From Ciona savignyi (taxonomy: Eukaryota; Chordata; Ascidiacea; Phlebobranchia; Cionidae): a stretch of DNA of 64,000 nucleotides. The notes beneath the pieces are model-generated. The model was given only the letters and a program-made list of their open reading frames with translations, did not search any database and was not told where the DNA came from. Of this stretch, positions 10,701-21,201 are shown piece by piece. The DNA lies in assembly GCA_000149265.1 (NCBI GenBank), contig CH002840.1, forward strand, positions 4,586 to 68,585. The letters run 5' to 3'. Made by a program: the position numbers and the translations under genes. Within the stretch, counting starts at the first letter, position 1, and every line of letters begins with the position of its first letter.

Positions 10701-12650
10701 ATGAGTCCCATAATTATCAAACCAAACTTCTTTTTATTCGTACTTAAAAAAAGAATAATCGAAATTGGAGCAGCTCTTCCAGCGCTATACTATTAAGAAT
10801 TAAGCTATTTTTTAGAAAAATAACGTTTTGGTTTTTTTAGAGTCTGAGGGGAATCCCTAAAATTTATTACCCATAATATTTGTTTCTGCATATCTAAACC
10901 AAGTTGTCTAACAAATGACTAAGTTTTATTGCGTTATCATTACCCCCTCTGGTAGATGTCGTGGCAACCTGCCATGCCTGTCACAATCATGATTTTTAAT
11001 TGGCAAATAAGTGACTAACGGTCAAAAATTTTACCGAATCTAAATAAAATTAGAGAAGCCATTCAAGCGCTATGCTAAAAATATTAAAAAAAATTAGAAA
11101 AAAAAGACATTTTGGTTTTAAAGGCCCCAGGGGTATTCCCCTTGATTTATCACCCACAATTTTGGTTTCTACATATCTAGACCATGTTGTGTAACAAATG
11201 ACAATTTTTTATTGCGATTCCATTACCCCCTCTGGTAGATGTTTGGGCCACATGGCATGCCTCTCACAATCATCATTTTAGAACAAAATCTTATTGTTTA
11301 GGGTACTTCCCTGGGTATTTTTTTATTTCTTCTAGGTGGTAAATCAGTGGCTAATGCACTTACATTTCAACACATCTGATTAAAATTGGCGCAGCCGTTC
11401 AAGTGTATGACCCAAAAAGCTATTTTTTTGGAAAAAAATACCGTTTCGATTTTTAACGTCCCAGGGGAATTCCCCTAGATTTTTAACCCAAAATTTTGGT
11501 TTCTGCATATCTAGACCATGTTGTCTAACAAATGACAAAGGTTTATTACAGTTCTTTTACTCCTTCTGGTAGATGTTGGGGCGACATGCCATGCCTATCA
11601 AGCGTTTAACGAAAAAAACACAAAAACAATATGTGTCTCATTATACTGAATGGGACCAATAAATACGAGATACGAACCTATACTTGACACCGTGAGTGAT
11701 TGCCCAGTACCGGTTAATGCTTATAATGCAGAGATTCCATATGCTTGCCGTACAGAGAAAGATATCAGTGGCGAGGTATACCTGCGAGGGTGAACAATTA
11801 TTTAGATGAACATATTTATATTCCAGATATCTTAATTTACAATGGAACACAGCTACTATAAACACCTGAAATGATTCAAGATAAACCAATATGTCAGTGG
11901 TTGTACTTCCAGCCGATGTGTCGCAGGTTCGAAACTGGTCGCTAGTTAGTCAGGGTGTACTTGTGCTAGGCACTAAAAAGCATTGCCTGAATCTAGTGAA
12001 ATGATGGGTTCGCCAAATAAAAGTAGCGTCTGAAATATGCTCAACACATTGCAATAGCTCCGGTAACCCCACGGTTGGCGCGGAGTTATCGGGCGATTAC
12101 CTGTGTGTTAAACGCACATTGCGTTTTCCTATTCACGGGGCTAAACAAGAATATCCTATAGACCTATACTATCCTATTCAGAATTAACCAGCAAAATGGC
12201 AAATCACCTTGTAGCACAGTTGGCTGTGGCTACCAACGGCATGTATTAAGCAATAAGCTTTTTTTAAACCATTTGAATCTACAGAAACACTTTCCCAGTG
12301 CAAATATTTGTTTAATTTTTGTTTTTAAACCACTCACGACCAACCCACCAAACCTCACACCAGCCGACCATACTGACCATCCAAACAACCCACCTTACAA
12401 ACCACCCGACCAATCGGCCAACTCTTTAATAACTCCCGCATAAGACTCAATGGAAGGACCAGAATCCCGAGCAAAAGGTCGGACATGGCGAGTGATGCAA
12501 GAAAGATGTTCTGAACGGTCCGTAACTTCTTAAACTTCACAATGGATGCCACCATAATACCGTTTCCTACCACAATGGTAAGTATGAGGACGACAACAGT
12601 GGTGAAGATCACAATCTGGTGAGAATGGTTCAAGTTAGTTTTGAGCTCGA
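7413..12650 (-). CDS. Class A GPCR, biogenic-amine receptor type (N-terminus not found)
   Basis: Seven minus-strand exons join in phase: 12394-12650, 11684-11781, 9884-9986, 9543-9689, 8632-8795, 8033-8199, 7413-7771. They give about 431 residues; the first exon starts in phase 1, so at least one upstream exon with the start codon is missing. Seen: TM1 (VVGNGIM), TM2 (LAMSDLLLG), TM3 with the amine-binding aspartate (ATDIFLCTASIWNL), NRY where DRY is usual, TM4 (VVLAWVWSAVVCIPPF), TM5 (GSFYIPLF), TM6 (CWFPFF), TM7 (WFAYCNSAMNPLIY). Family knowledge: Asp3.32, W6.48 with F6.51/6.52, W7.40 and Tyr7.43 mark aminergic receptors (adrenergic, octopamine, serotonin types), which signal at the plasma membrane through G proteins. 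The visible third intracellular loop is short for this group. The ligand cannot be named. Repeats fill the introns. Confidence 0.9.
8033..8199 (-). CDS. Receptor exon: TM7 and helix 8
   Basis: The acceptor CATCCCAG precedes 8199 and the donor GATG|GTAAGC follows 8033 (167 bp, phase 2 to 1). It encodes FAYCNSAMNPLIYNLNNARL and a basic helix 8. If the donor is not used, the frame stays open to a stop at about 7944, giving an alternative tail ending in SGLVSNTK. Confidence 0.9.
8632..8795 (-). CDS. Receptor exon: TM6
   Basis: The acceptor TCCAATCAG precedes 8795 and the donor GAATG|GTGAGA follows 8632 (164 bp, phase 0 to 2). It encodes a basic run RRQKRLNFMIG, TM6 FVICWFPFF, and ECL3 with CSTC and VPPKLFKFLEW. 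Confidence 0.9.
8826..8990 (+). mobile_element. SINE family A, partial
   Basis: Begins at the tRNA-like head (GGTGGGTTAGTGCGTCGGG, an A-box-like word) and continues through GGCAAGACACTTA and TGGGTTGTACTAAAATTGAAG. Lies between the TM5 and TM6 exons. Confidence 0.6.
9240..9490. repeat. AT-rich degenerate tandem repeat
   Basis: About ten imperfect ~22-bp units of the form TATTTAAATAAGTTATTTTC lie in the receptor intron just downstream (minus sense) of the TM5 exon. Confidence 0.6.
9543..9689 (-). CDS. Receptor exon: ECL2 and TM5
   Basis: The acceptor CAACACGCAG precedes 9689 and the donor AAC|GTGAGT follows 9543 (147 bp, phase 0 to 0). It contains the ECL2 cysteine (ETECHHSSELW) and TM5 GSFYIPLFIMVVTYGKIM. 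Confidence 0.87.
9781..9850 (+). mobile_element. SINE-like repeat family B, fragment
   Basis: Contains CCTGTCATGGGTTCGAAAC with a B-box-like core, followed by TTCGTCCGTTAAAAAAT, as in the other family B copies. Confidence 0.45.
9884..9986 (-). CDS. Receptor exon: TM4
   Basis: The acceptor ATCACAG precedes 9986 and the donor ATG|GTACGT follows 9884 (103 bp, phase 2 to 0). It encodes KRTRRAVMMVVLAWVWSAVV, then CIPPFIFSNAFM. It is too short to stand out as an open frame by itself. Confidence 0.88.
10250..10530. repeat. Three-unit tandem repeat (~95-105 bp unit)
   Basis: The units share CACTCTGTAGTAGCTCC, ACGATACCCGTGGATAAAAC and TGGCTTCCCA with moderate divergence. Located in the receptor intron between the TM3 and TM4 exons. 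Confidence 0.65.
10545..11620 (-). mobile_element. Array-bearing repeat element, copy 1 (unclassified)
   Basis: Minus-strand copy of the element at 60231-61700. In minus sense it starts near 11615 (GATAGGCATGGCATGTCGCC), passes through two ~280-335-bp units (boundaries near 11264 and 10983), and ends in a tail whose last conserved word is GGTGGTTGACACTCTGCAG (about 10558). Each unit carries GACATCTACCAGA, CATGGTCTAGATATGCAGAA, CCAAAATTTTGGGT and GGGAATTCCCC. No protein is encoded. It sits in the receptor intron between the TM3 and TM4 exons. Confidence 0.75.
11684..11781 (-). CDS. Receptor exon: TM3 and NRY
   Basis: The acceptor CCTCGCAG precedes 11781 and the donor CAA|GTATAG follows 11684 (98 bp, phase 0 to 2). 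It encodes VYLATDIFLCTASIWNLC, then NRYWAITHGV. The Asp in ATDIF is position 3.32. Confidence 0.9.
11890..12165 (+). mobile_element. SINE family A, near full length
   Basis: In plus sense it has the Pol III B-box GCAGGTTCGAAACTGGTCGC near 11923, then CATTGCCTGAATC, AACACATTGCAATAGCTCCG, a GGGCGATTACC segment and the end ACAAGAATATCC. Located in the intron between the TM1-2 and TM3 exons. Confidence 0.75.
12394..12650 (-). CDS. Receptor exon: N-terminal tail, TM1, TM2
   Basis: The acceptor TTTTTCCGCAG precedes 12650 and the donor AAG|GTGGGT follows 12394. The exon encodes an extracellular segment with an Asn-His-Ser glycosylation site, then TM1 with GN and TM2 with LAMSDLLLGILVLP. It ends with VVCK, the conserved cysteine before TM3. 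Confidence 0.9.
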
Positions 12651-12684
12651 CTGCGGAAAAATTACATAAAGTGCACTGTCGTGT

Positions 12685-12830
12685 TACCGGAGCTTTTGAA
12701 GTGTGTTTTATGTGATACGGACATTACTTTAGTTAAAACTCATTAAACCCCAGGGTTCAGCTGATGTACGCTGTGTGCCTATAGCAAGGACACGGCAGAC
12801 TAGCTAGCGACTATTTTTGTTTCCAACATT
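12685..12830 (-). mobile_element. SINE family A, fragment
   Basis: Matches the family from TTACCGGAGCTTTTGAAGTG to CTAGCTAGCGACTATTTT with many differences, so it is an old copy. Lies just upstream of the first visible receptor exon. Confidence 0.55.
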
Positions 12831-14027
12831 TTGCTTAAAAAGTGACGCATTAATCAACCAAGCTTTTCCTCCGGATCAAAAGGTAATACAATTTGAAATT
12901 GGATAAAGCTGTTTTATTATCTCTCGGTACAATGATTACATATGGTAAATTATTCATATTTTCTCTGTTTACGTGTATTAAACCCAGAGGTATAAGTTGT
13001 AAATCATTTAATTCTAACAACACGTGGCTTATGATGGCGTATAACCAATTAATAGACCTCTATAGTCAATTAATAGACCTCTATAGTCATGGTATTTAAG
13101 TATTTTTCCAAGTAACAATGGTGGTGATTCTCCTATGTTTTTACGGTTGGAATAAGTATGTGCTGCTCGCAGTTTTTTCGTGAAGTTTTGTAATAATGGG
13201 ACAGATCTTTGTGAAATAAAGGTGTTTATTGTGCATGTGCATGTCATAGCTGTTTTGTTGGAAAAAAGTTGTACGGAGATGGTACCAGCTCGCATTTTTT
13301 TGGGAAGCTTGTAAAAATTGTAAAAAGTCTGAGACTTCGCGTAACTGAATTTTGCGTAACAGATCATTTTGTGAGGTCCGTTTGGAGAGAAAAGGATAAA
13401 AAATTGATAGAAAGCCTCTTAAATCGATATAATTCAAAAACGTCGATAAATCTATGTCCTTTATGACATGACAAAAAAAACTTTATTTTGGACAAAAACT
13501 ACTTTGTTTTGGACAAAAATAATTGCTACCCACTGGTTGTAACAACATATAGCGCATTTCTACACATCTTTTATTAAACTGTACTGCTTTAATTTTGAGT
13601 TATTAATTCCAATCACCAGGTCAAATATAAAATTCCAGACGTCTGGCTTGGCATAACTTGACTTTGCCAAATGTCTAAAGACTGAACTTTATCTATAGAC
13701 TTTGTCCGTTCACATAATTGCAAAGATAATGCATGTGGCCTACTCGACTATACAAACGTACGATACCTTTACTACATGTTGCTCGGCAGTTGATTTTACT
13801 GGACAACCATTTTCGCTCCCGACGCAGCTTCTATTGGTTAAAAATATCGGCATTGTCTGGTCAGGAAATAATATTTTGATGTTAGTACAATCCCGAAAGT
13901 GAGGTTTGGTTGAGTGAGTTTGCATAACCGTCATTTAAACCTGCAACACACTGCAACAATGACACATGATTGACAAATAAACATATAGCACCAATCCTTG
14001 ATATTAACTTAAAGAAACTAGGATAGG
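12831..14027. other. No gene seen
   Basis: AT-rich, with open frames no longer than about 112 codons and no family resemblance. The missing 5' exon of the receptor could lie here or further right, but I cannot identify it. Confidence 0.5.
13046..13087. repeat. Perfect 21-bp direct duplication
   Basis: CAATTAATAGACCTCTATAG plus T occurs twice head to tail (13046-13066 and 13067-13087), a recent slippage event. Confidence 0.85.
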
Positions 14028-14310
14028 CCTAGGATATTCATGTTTATCCCCGTTAGGAAAACCAAGGGGGTTAACACACGGGCAATCGTCAGATCACCTC
14101 GCGCCCACCGTCCGATTACCGGAGCTATTGCAGTGTGTTGTATAAATAGGACATTTCTTCAATGTAAAACCCATGAATCCGCTGGGTTTGGGCAATGTCC
14201 GTCAAGTGCCTTGTCCAAGGACACAACCGACTAGCAGCGACCAGTTTAGAATCTGCAACCTTTCGGCTGAAAGGCGTCGCACTAAACCACCAGACTAACC
14301 GGCCAGACGA
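14028..14310 (-). mobile_element. SINE family A, full-length reference copy
   Basis: Read on the minus strand it starts with a tRNA-like head (GGTTAGTCTGGTGGTTTAGT as the A-box region), a B-box-like word near 14250, then the body and the end CATGAATATCC. This layout is that of a tRNA-derived SINE transcribed by RNA polymerase III. About 280 bp; it may correspond to the composite SINE reported for Ciona, which I did not check. Confidence 0.75.
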
Positions 14311-14849
14311 ACTAAATAAAGGTATTGGAAGAAAATTAAAAAAATAAAGTCACGGGGACGTTGTATTGTATATATATTAGCTTTCCGCCTTTTTTCCGTT
14401 TTCCTAATACACCGATCATAGTCTTCCTATGGACTAAAACTCTATATCGAAAACCCAACTATTTGAATCCTCCTGTTTTTACTGTGACTCCTGTTTTTAC
14501 TGTGACGATAAGCATAACAACTACCCATCTGCTCCATAATACCGAACCGTCACATAATACATGCACATGTTACACACATATACACAGGACTTACCGTCGT
14601 TGATAATGAAGCCATCGAATCAACACCTGCCAGCGATTAATGTTCGAAACCCAATTTCTTCAAATAAATATAATAACATATTTAGAAAAGCTTGCGCTAT
14701 TTCAACAAGCACTTGCTTTACCATTTATGAGTTTATAGGATATAAATACTTCGTCATTACAGCATCGACAGCATCCATTTTATAATTAATAAATTAATAA
14801 TTTATGTCGAAGCTACTGACCATCAATTAAAGGCAAAACGTCCAAGAAC

Positions 14850-15085
14850 CACTGCTGAATGCCCTGAGCTATTGCAGTGTGATGTGTATGATTGAAACGT
14901 GCCTTCAATTTTAGTTTAAATCATTAATTTACTCGGTGAAGGTACCTCCGCAAAGTGTAGTACCTGGGACCCAACCGACTAACCAGGGACTGGTTTCGAT
15001 CTAGCTACATTTCCGATAACTAAAGATGCTTTAAATCTCTGGTCCCAAGACCTCGGTCGCCAACCGGTCTGATCAGTTGGTACCG
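14850..15085 (-). mobile_element. SINE family A, partial and diverged
   Basis: Shared words GAGCTATTGCAGTGTGATG, ACCCAACCGACTAACCAG and a head-like segment near 15055-15080 place it in family A. It is older than its neighbour at 14028. Confidence 0.6.
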
Positions 15086-15479
15086 GGCCGTATCAGCCGC
15101 ATGTTTAACTTCTATTTTGTGTGTTGAATATTTAAAGTTTAATTCACTCAGTCGATTAACTCGGTTATATCAAACCATATTTACCTGGTTCCGCCTTCAA
15201 TCCTCGCTTAATGTTAAGAAATTCTTCAATTTGACACAAATAATCCTACAAAAATCAACACCACACAATTGTCTGCCAAAAAATACAAGGTGTATACTGG
15301 TAGAGTCTGATGCCACTTGCATAACACCGAAAGGTCAGCACATATATACGCATTAAGGCCGGCTGGTGTTTTTCCTAATTAATATAGAAAGCGACAAACC
15401 CGAATGACGACATTCACGTGAATTTACATTTTTTCATTGTTTATCGATTCAAGATTATTGCCAGCTGGTGCAGGTGCGG

Positions 15480-15600
15480 GTGTGAGATCACGCGGTTAAC
15501 GAGACTGGTGCTCATGCGGATTTCTATGAAAACGATCACAGTGACGAGTTCATTTTGGTTCGAAACTTTGCTAGGTAAAACAATAACAAAGACCGACCAT
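15480..15600 (+). mobile_element. SINE-like repeat family B
   Basis: Contains GCGGTTAACGAGACTGGTGC as the A-box region, then CAGTGACGAG and TGGTTCGAAACTTTGCTAGG as B-box and tail. The spacing is similar to the copy at 53800. Confidence 0.5.
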
Positions 15601-15686
15601 AACATAGGCGTTGAGATAGGGGCGCCCAACTATACAGATTGCTCATAATATCAAAAAGCACCCCTGTTTTATCAATTAGTTTTATA

Positions 15687-15815
15687 TAATTATACAGTGC
15701 CAACCACGTGTTGGACACCGCTTTTTTAGAACCCATTTTGACTTTACGCTATATGTTTCTGCATGCAGAACCGGGATCCCTATGGTTGACGAATCAGTCT
15801 TGTAATATCAAATAC
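15687..15815 (-). repeat. Solo tail of the array-bearing element
   Basis: Plus-strand GTGCCAACCACGTGTTGGACAC, a central TATATGTTTCTGCATGCAGA and GGGATCCCTATGG align with the tail at 10550-10660. No ~330-bp units are attached. Confidence 0.5.
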
Positions 15816-16798
15816 AAAGAAGAGCATATATTCTGCAAGAAAACTAATAGGTTACCAATTCAAACTAAATTTTTTTTTAAAGGAATTTCCCGGAAAATGT
15901 TTACACATAGGTAAGGACTGTGTAATGGTCTTTAAGGCTTTCTGTTTAAGGGTTTCTTTTATCATGAGCATCAATTAATCAATCTGGCGAGTTTGTAATT
16001 TCTACAGTAAACGTTTTTTTTCGGTTACTATGAATTACTTTAGTTAAGTTAAGTTTTAAGTTTGTTAAAATTTTAATAAAGGTAAATTCATTGCAGGCTG
16101 TAGCCTACCCATATTTTTTGTTAGTTTTTATTATTATCTATCAAATATTTTGGATCTGAGTTTTTTGCTCTATCATTTTTATAATAGTAGTGTATTTATT
16201 GCTAAAGCGTATTTTATTTTGTGGGATTTCCTTACTTGGAAATTTAAAGCAAAACCTCCGTTTCTATCCGGAGATATCGGCGATAAAGCCAATTATGGGC
16301 ATATTTTTTCATTTTTCCGAAAGTGGAACCCTTTGTGATTTTTTGTAAAATTAAAAAACGTTGCACATGCTAACAATATCCCAGTTAATTTTTTTAAGAT
16401 ACAACCTAGTTGGATTATCCGTTTTATCCAAAAACTTGGCGACATGACATGCCCGCGTCACTAGTGTAAAGTAGATACAAACGAAGAGAAATCAAAATGT
16501 CTTCTTTTGGAATCTAATGAAATCTTTAACCACTGACATTTAAACAATGTGTGTGCTCGGTATATGAAGCTGGTGCATTATCAAGTTAGTTTTCGCATAG
16601 CCGTATCAGCATGCGGATTTACTGGCAAAGTCAATCGACAAACCAGCATTTAAATTAATTTATTTAGTACGAGAACAACTGTATGGCAAAATTGTTAGTG
16701 CGAAGGATTAATATGCAATTTTAAATGAAAATAAAATCGGACATATTAACCCTTTAACAAACCATAATGGTTCGGCCGGATAAACTTTATGCTAATAT
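15816..16798. other. No gene seen
   Basis: AT-rich DNA. A short word near 16440 (GGCGACATGACATGCCCGCG) resembles the unit start of the array element, but nothing more extends from it. Confidence 0.45.
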
Positions 16799-17079
16799 AT
16801 TAATGTTTATCTCCCTGAATGGGAAAACCACGGGGGTTAACACTCGAGCAATCGTCAAATCACTTCGCGTCCACCGTGGGATAACCGGAACTAGTTGCAG
16901 TGTGTTGTGTATGAATTACACGTTCTTTTAATTTAAATAAAATCCATTAATTCGTTGGGTATAAGCAATGTATGTTAATTGCCTTGCCCAAGGACCCAAC
17001 CGACTAGCTAGCGACCAGTTTCGAAGATCCAACCCTTCAACTGAAAGGCGACGCACTAACTTACGAAGCTAATCAGTAG
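16799..17079 (-). mobile_element. SINE family A, near full length
   Basis: Runs from TGTTTATCTCCCTGAATGGG to the tRNA-like head near 17079. All landmark words of the family are present in order. Confidence 0.75.
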
Positions 17080-17582
17080 TGAGTTTATCCGTGAGAATGA
17101 CTAATAAACTAAAGACACTTTTACGTTTAACTTTTGCATTGTTTATGGACAAATAGCCCCCGCCATCTTTCAGTTCTTTCCCAATCGTAGGTGTAATCCA
17201 ATTCCAGTAATTTGTGGAAATTTTCCGCAAACCCTTCCTGATACGTCACATAGAATAATTGATTTTGGCATTTGGCATTTTCAAGCTGATTAACACTCGC
17301 TTTAATCGCAATCACCTTGTAGAAATACGCAAATATATTGACCGAAAAACCTATAGCTTTTTCGCCACAGATAGCATCTAGTATATGAATCTACTTTTGC
17401 GTTCATCTACACCACCCATTCTTACACTAGATCCATGATACGGGATTCCATACTTTGTATTTCTCCACGATGGATTTAGATTCGTAAAACCTGAGCATAA
17501 TTATCAGCTAAAACGACTCGCACTTTATGATAACCAATCGCTCCAATGAATCTTATCTTTGTCTGCGGTCCGATATTTTACA
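17077..17582 (-). pseudogene. Exon-like duplicated block, copy 1
   Basis: About 500 bp, closely similar to 17843-18345. On the minus strand it encodes a stretch reading AIKASVNQLENAKCQNQLFY, but the upstream open stretch seen in copy 2 (KDKIHWSDW...) is interrupted here by a one-base length difference. The product is unrecognised. It ends at the assembly gap. Confidence 0.4.
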
Positions 17583-17682
17583 NNNNNNNNNNNNNNNNNN
17601 NNNNNNNNNNNNNNNNNNNNNNNNNNNNNNNNNNNNNNNNNNNNNNNNNNNNNNNNNNNNNNNNNNNNNNNNNNNNNNNNNN
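17583..17682. other. Assembly gap (100 N)
   Basis: Exactly 100 N, probably a placeholder of unknown true length. It lies between two duplicated blocks, so a collapsed or mis-joined duplication is possible. Confidence 0.99.
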
Positions 17683-17842
17683 CGAAATGTTATCATTGCA
17701 AAATGATTATGAAGTTTGCAGAAAACGTTTTCTTCTGTTGAAGCGAGCAACTTGTTGTTTTCAGCCCAGAAGCTTCGGTAACATGCTACTGCGAATAAAC
17801 AGTAACCATCCTGTCGAGAAGGAAGAAATGTTTTCGCAGTGC

Positions 17843-18345
17843 AGTAAGTTTATCCGCAAGAATGACTAAGAAACTGAAGACACTTTTATGTTTAACTTTT
17901 GCATTGTTTATAGCCAAAATAGACCCAGCCATATATTTCAGTTCTTTCACAATCGTATTGGTGTAATCCAATTCCAGCAAATTCTGAAGGATTTTCCGCA
18001 AACCCTACCTGATACGTCACATGGAAGAATTGATTTTGGCATTTGGCTTCTTCAAGCTGATTAACACTCGCTTTAATCGCAATCACCTTGTATAAATGCA
18101 CAAATATATTGACCAAAAAACCTATAGCTTTTTCGCCACAGATAGCATCTGGTATATGAATCTTATTTTTCGTTCATCTACACCCCCATTCTTACAATGG
18201 ATCCAGGGTAACAGGGTCTATACTTAGTATTTCTTTACGATGAATTTAGATTTGTAAAACCTGAGCATAATTATCAGCTGAAACGACTCGCACTTTATAA
18301 TACCAATCGCTCCAATGGATCTTATCTTTGTCTGCGGTCTGAAGA
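17843..18345 (-). pseudogene. Exon-like duplicated block, copy 2
   Basis: On the minus strand there are two open stretches. One (about 18340-18250) reads TADKDKIHWSDWYYKVRVVS; the other, bounded by ACAAG and TATCAG|GTAGGG, reads VIAIKASVNQLEEAKCQNQF. The second looks like a 78-bp phase-0 exon. I do not recognise the protein. It could be two exons of an unidentified minus-strand gene or a decayed duplicate. Confidence 0.4.
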
Positions 18346-18954
18346 TTTATTTTGTATTAAGCAAGTAAAGGCAAATTAAATAAGACTAAGCATAAAATAG
18401 TTATTGGATAATCAAAGGTAGTCTTTTGGGCTTTTGGAGGATTAAAATTCATTCTATTAAATGTAGATTTTTTTATTCCAAATGTTAAAAAAATAGATCT
18501 GTGTGTAAAATATATGCAATTTTCTTCTGGAGGTTTTAGCTTGGAAGGCTTGCATCTAAAGTGGTAAATTCTTAATAATTGGTGCAACGAAAATTCCCGA
18601 CAAATTTAAAAAAAGAAAGACGCCGTTTTCCGGGTTGGCGAAACCGTATCGTATCGTTGTAAGAACCATTCTCAACCGCTTAGTCGTAGCGTTTCAACCT
18701 TTACCGCCAAATATTATAAAAGGGCATAAACCGTGTCACCGTTTTCTTGCATTTTAGGCACTCTATTTCCGATACTCTTAGTTGTTTAATATCTAAGAAC
18801 TGAAAAGGACAATTTACTTTAAATTAAAAATAAAGGGATTAAAATAGAATAACAATCACAATAATTAAAATATCCCCGAAAAGCCAGCAATATAATAAAA
18901 AATAATTAAATTCTCTTGGTTTCTATTGTTCTAATACTTTATCCAGAAAACATG

Positions 18955-19170
18955 GATATAAGTTCGGATTGGTAACTCGGAAACCCATTAGTTTCTGCTT
19001 GCAGATACAAACTATATACAGTTTGTAAAAGATATATATACCAAAAAGGTGCTAAAGTAGCCAGGGAACCCGAGGGTTACTGTATGCAGAAAAATATACC
19101 GTACAATCAACATTGATTTTACATAGATTGTGGTGGTTTACACGTGGCTGACACTAGTTTTAACTGTTTC
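18955..19170 (+). repeat. Solo tail of the array-bearing element
   Basis: Shares TGTATGCAGAAA, a GGGAACCCGAGGG segment and the terminal word TTTACACGTGGCTGACACTA with the tail at 61540-61690. Confidence 0.45.
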
Positions 19171-20293
19171 TTGCATCTTAGAGTAGAAATAAAATTATTT
19201 CACCAAAATAGTTAACATAAACGGTCATCCTTGAAGATTGACCAAAAATAAATTAAAAGTAACTAAATAAAGTTGTTATTTAAAATAATTTGTCATACAT
19301 GGCCGCACGCCACTATGAACTCCATAGAGAACGTGGTAGTTCATAAAGAAATGATCGGTCTTCAAAAAAAGATTTGTTGTCTTGAAAGGAGGCAGATACC
19401 GAACAATTTTTGTATCGGCGGAAAAAGAAGAGATCTCGATACCACACGACTTTTACTTAAAAAAACGAAACATTGCGCAATTGTATAATTGCACGTAAAG
19501 AAACACGAAAAGCAGAGAAAAACACGAAATCTTAACGAAAGCAGTTGTATACGATATAAGGGGGTTAATCAGTTTTTGTTCAACCAGTACATTTTATTAG
19601 GTTACTTTAACCCCACGCTGTGATTGTAATAAAAAATACGCAGAGTAATAGAAAAAAAAACAGTGTTCAATTAGGTAAACCAGCATTTTAAACATATAAT
19701 CACATGAAGTAATAAACGTTTAGTAGTAAAGGAGCACAATTACATTACGGTTTTAACAATAAAAGTACGAACTTTATTTACTAGCAGCGAATCGATTCCC
19801 ATTAAACTCCATATCAACTAAAACGTCTTAATGTTGATGCAAAAAATCTAAACCAGTTTTTTTCTGTTGTTTTTCAGACAAGTTCGCATCGATCGAAAAT
19901 ACAATTGCATTCTTTCAGCTGATGCAACGCTTACTCGAAGGGTAAAATCGCCTTTAACATTGGGTTGCTAAATAAATAAATAAATAAACATATAGCGCAC
20001 ATGGGTGGCCACGCTTAAATGTAACTGTGTGGTCGTAAAGTCACAGATTTTTTAATATGTTATATGTAAGTAGTTTGAGGGCTCATGTACATTCTTAAAA
20101 GGATAGCGCATGCAGATTTATGCATCTGTAGGGTGACGGAGCGGAATTATTTTCCATTTTAATAAGCTTTCGAAACCAATTTTTTTCTAAAAAAAATCAA
20201 TTTACTCAAAACAAAGCTAATTTCTTAGGGCGGTTTCTCCAATCGACTTGTCTCGTGGTTCCTGCCATGTTATCGCCCGAGCTATGCTGGCAC

Positions 20294-20324
20294 GAACAGC
20301 GTGTTAGTTATGACGTAGAAATAC
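20294..20324. repeat. 31-bp duplicated word with CRE-like core, copy 1
   Basis: GAACAGCGTG, then two variable bases, then AGTTATGACGTAGAAATAC. It matches 21171-21201 at 29 of 31 positions. TGACGTAG resembles a CREB/ATF half-palindromic site. Confidence 0.6.
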
Positions 20325-21170
20325 TATCGGCCTCTGACACGAGTTTTTGAATGAAAAGACACATGAAATGGGAGACAACGAATGACCGTTTTGTCATATC
20401 GAATGCCGGGAAGAGCATTTTGGCCTTAGTCGATAGTTTATGATCGAAACTAGTGGTCTCGGTAGTGGACTTAGGTAAGTCGTTCTGCGGACGTCGCCTG
20501 AACCTGTTGACGAATGGGTTGAACTCAAAAAATAGAAGCCTCAGTTACAACAAACTGCATTTGCACCCGATGATGGCAAGAAGTAAACCGACGAATTCCC
20601 ATGTGCTAACATCCACAAACCTATCATATTTCATGCTGCCATAATGTACCAACATCCCTCTCATATACGAGGTGTCAAAATACATTTTAATTTAAAAAAA
20701 AGATCACATTATAAACCGTTAGGTAGATTTCTACCGCAAGTTTTAATGTAAAGATGTATGTTAATTATCCGAGTTACGGGTTAAATGGTTGGTTTTTTAA
20801 CCATTTTAAGTTTCCGTAAGGTAAATAGTTTGCGGAAACCTATTACATACACGGCAATTTTTCTTATATTTGCGTCTATAAAAACAAAATTATTCGTTAA
20901 AATACAAAACGTTTTATATTAAAGCGCTTTTTGTGAGATTTTAATATCATTGTCAGCAATTTTATTTGGGATATTTGTTTGATCATTTCTGCACACGGCG
21001 GGAATTTTGTTAACCATCGGCCAGGGCACTTTTTCCCAAGAGCTTCACTGACAATGCTTTGTGTGGCGTTGAGAAGTAAGGTCGAAGGTGTCTTTTTTCA
21101 TTCGTTGTCGCTGGAATGTGACCGACAATCGGTGAAAACAACTTGTGATCGAACGAAGCTAAGTCGCTCT

Positions 21171-21201
21171 GAACAGCGTGGCAGTTATGACGTAGAAATA
21201 C
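21171..21201. repeat. 31-bp duplicated word with CRE-like core, copy 2
   Basis: Second copy of the 20294 word, about 390 bp upstream of the TATA-like box at 21557. Confidence 0.6.
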
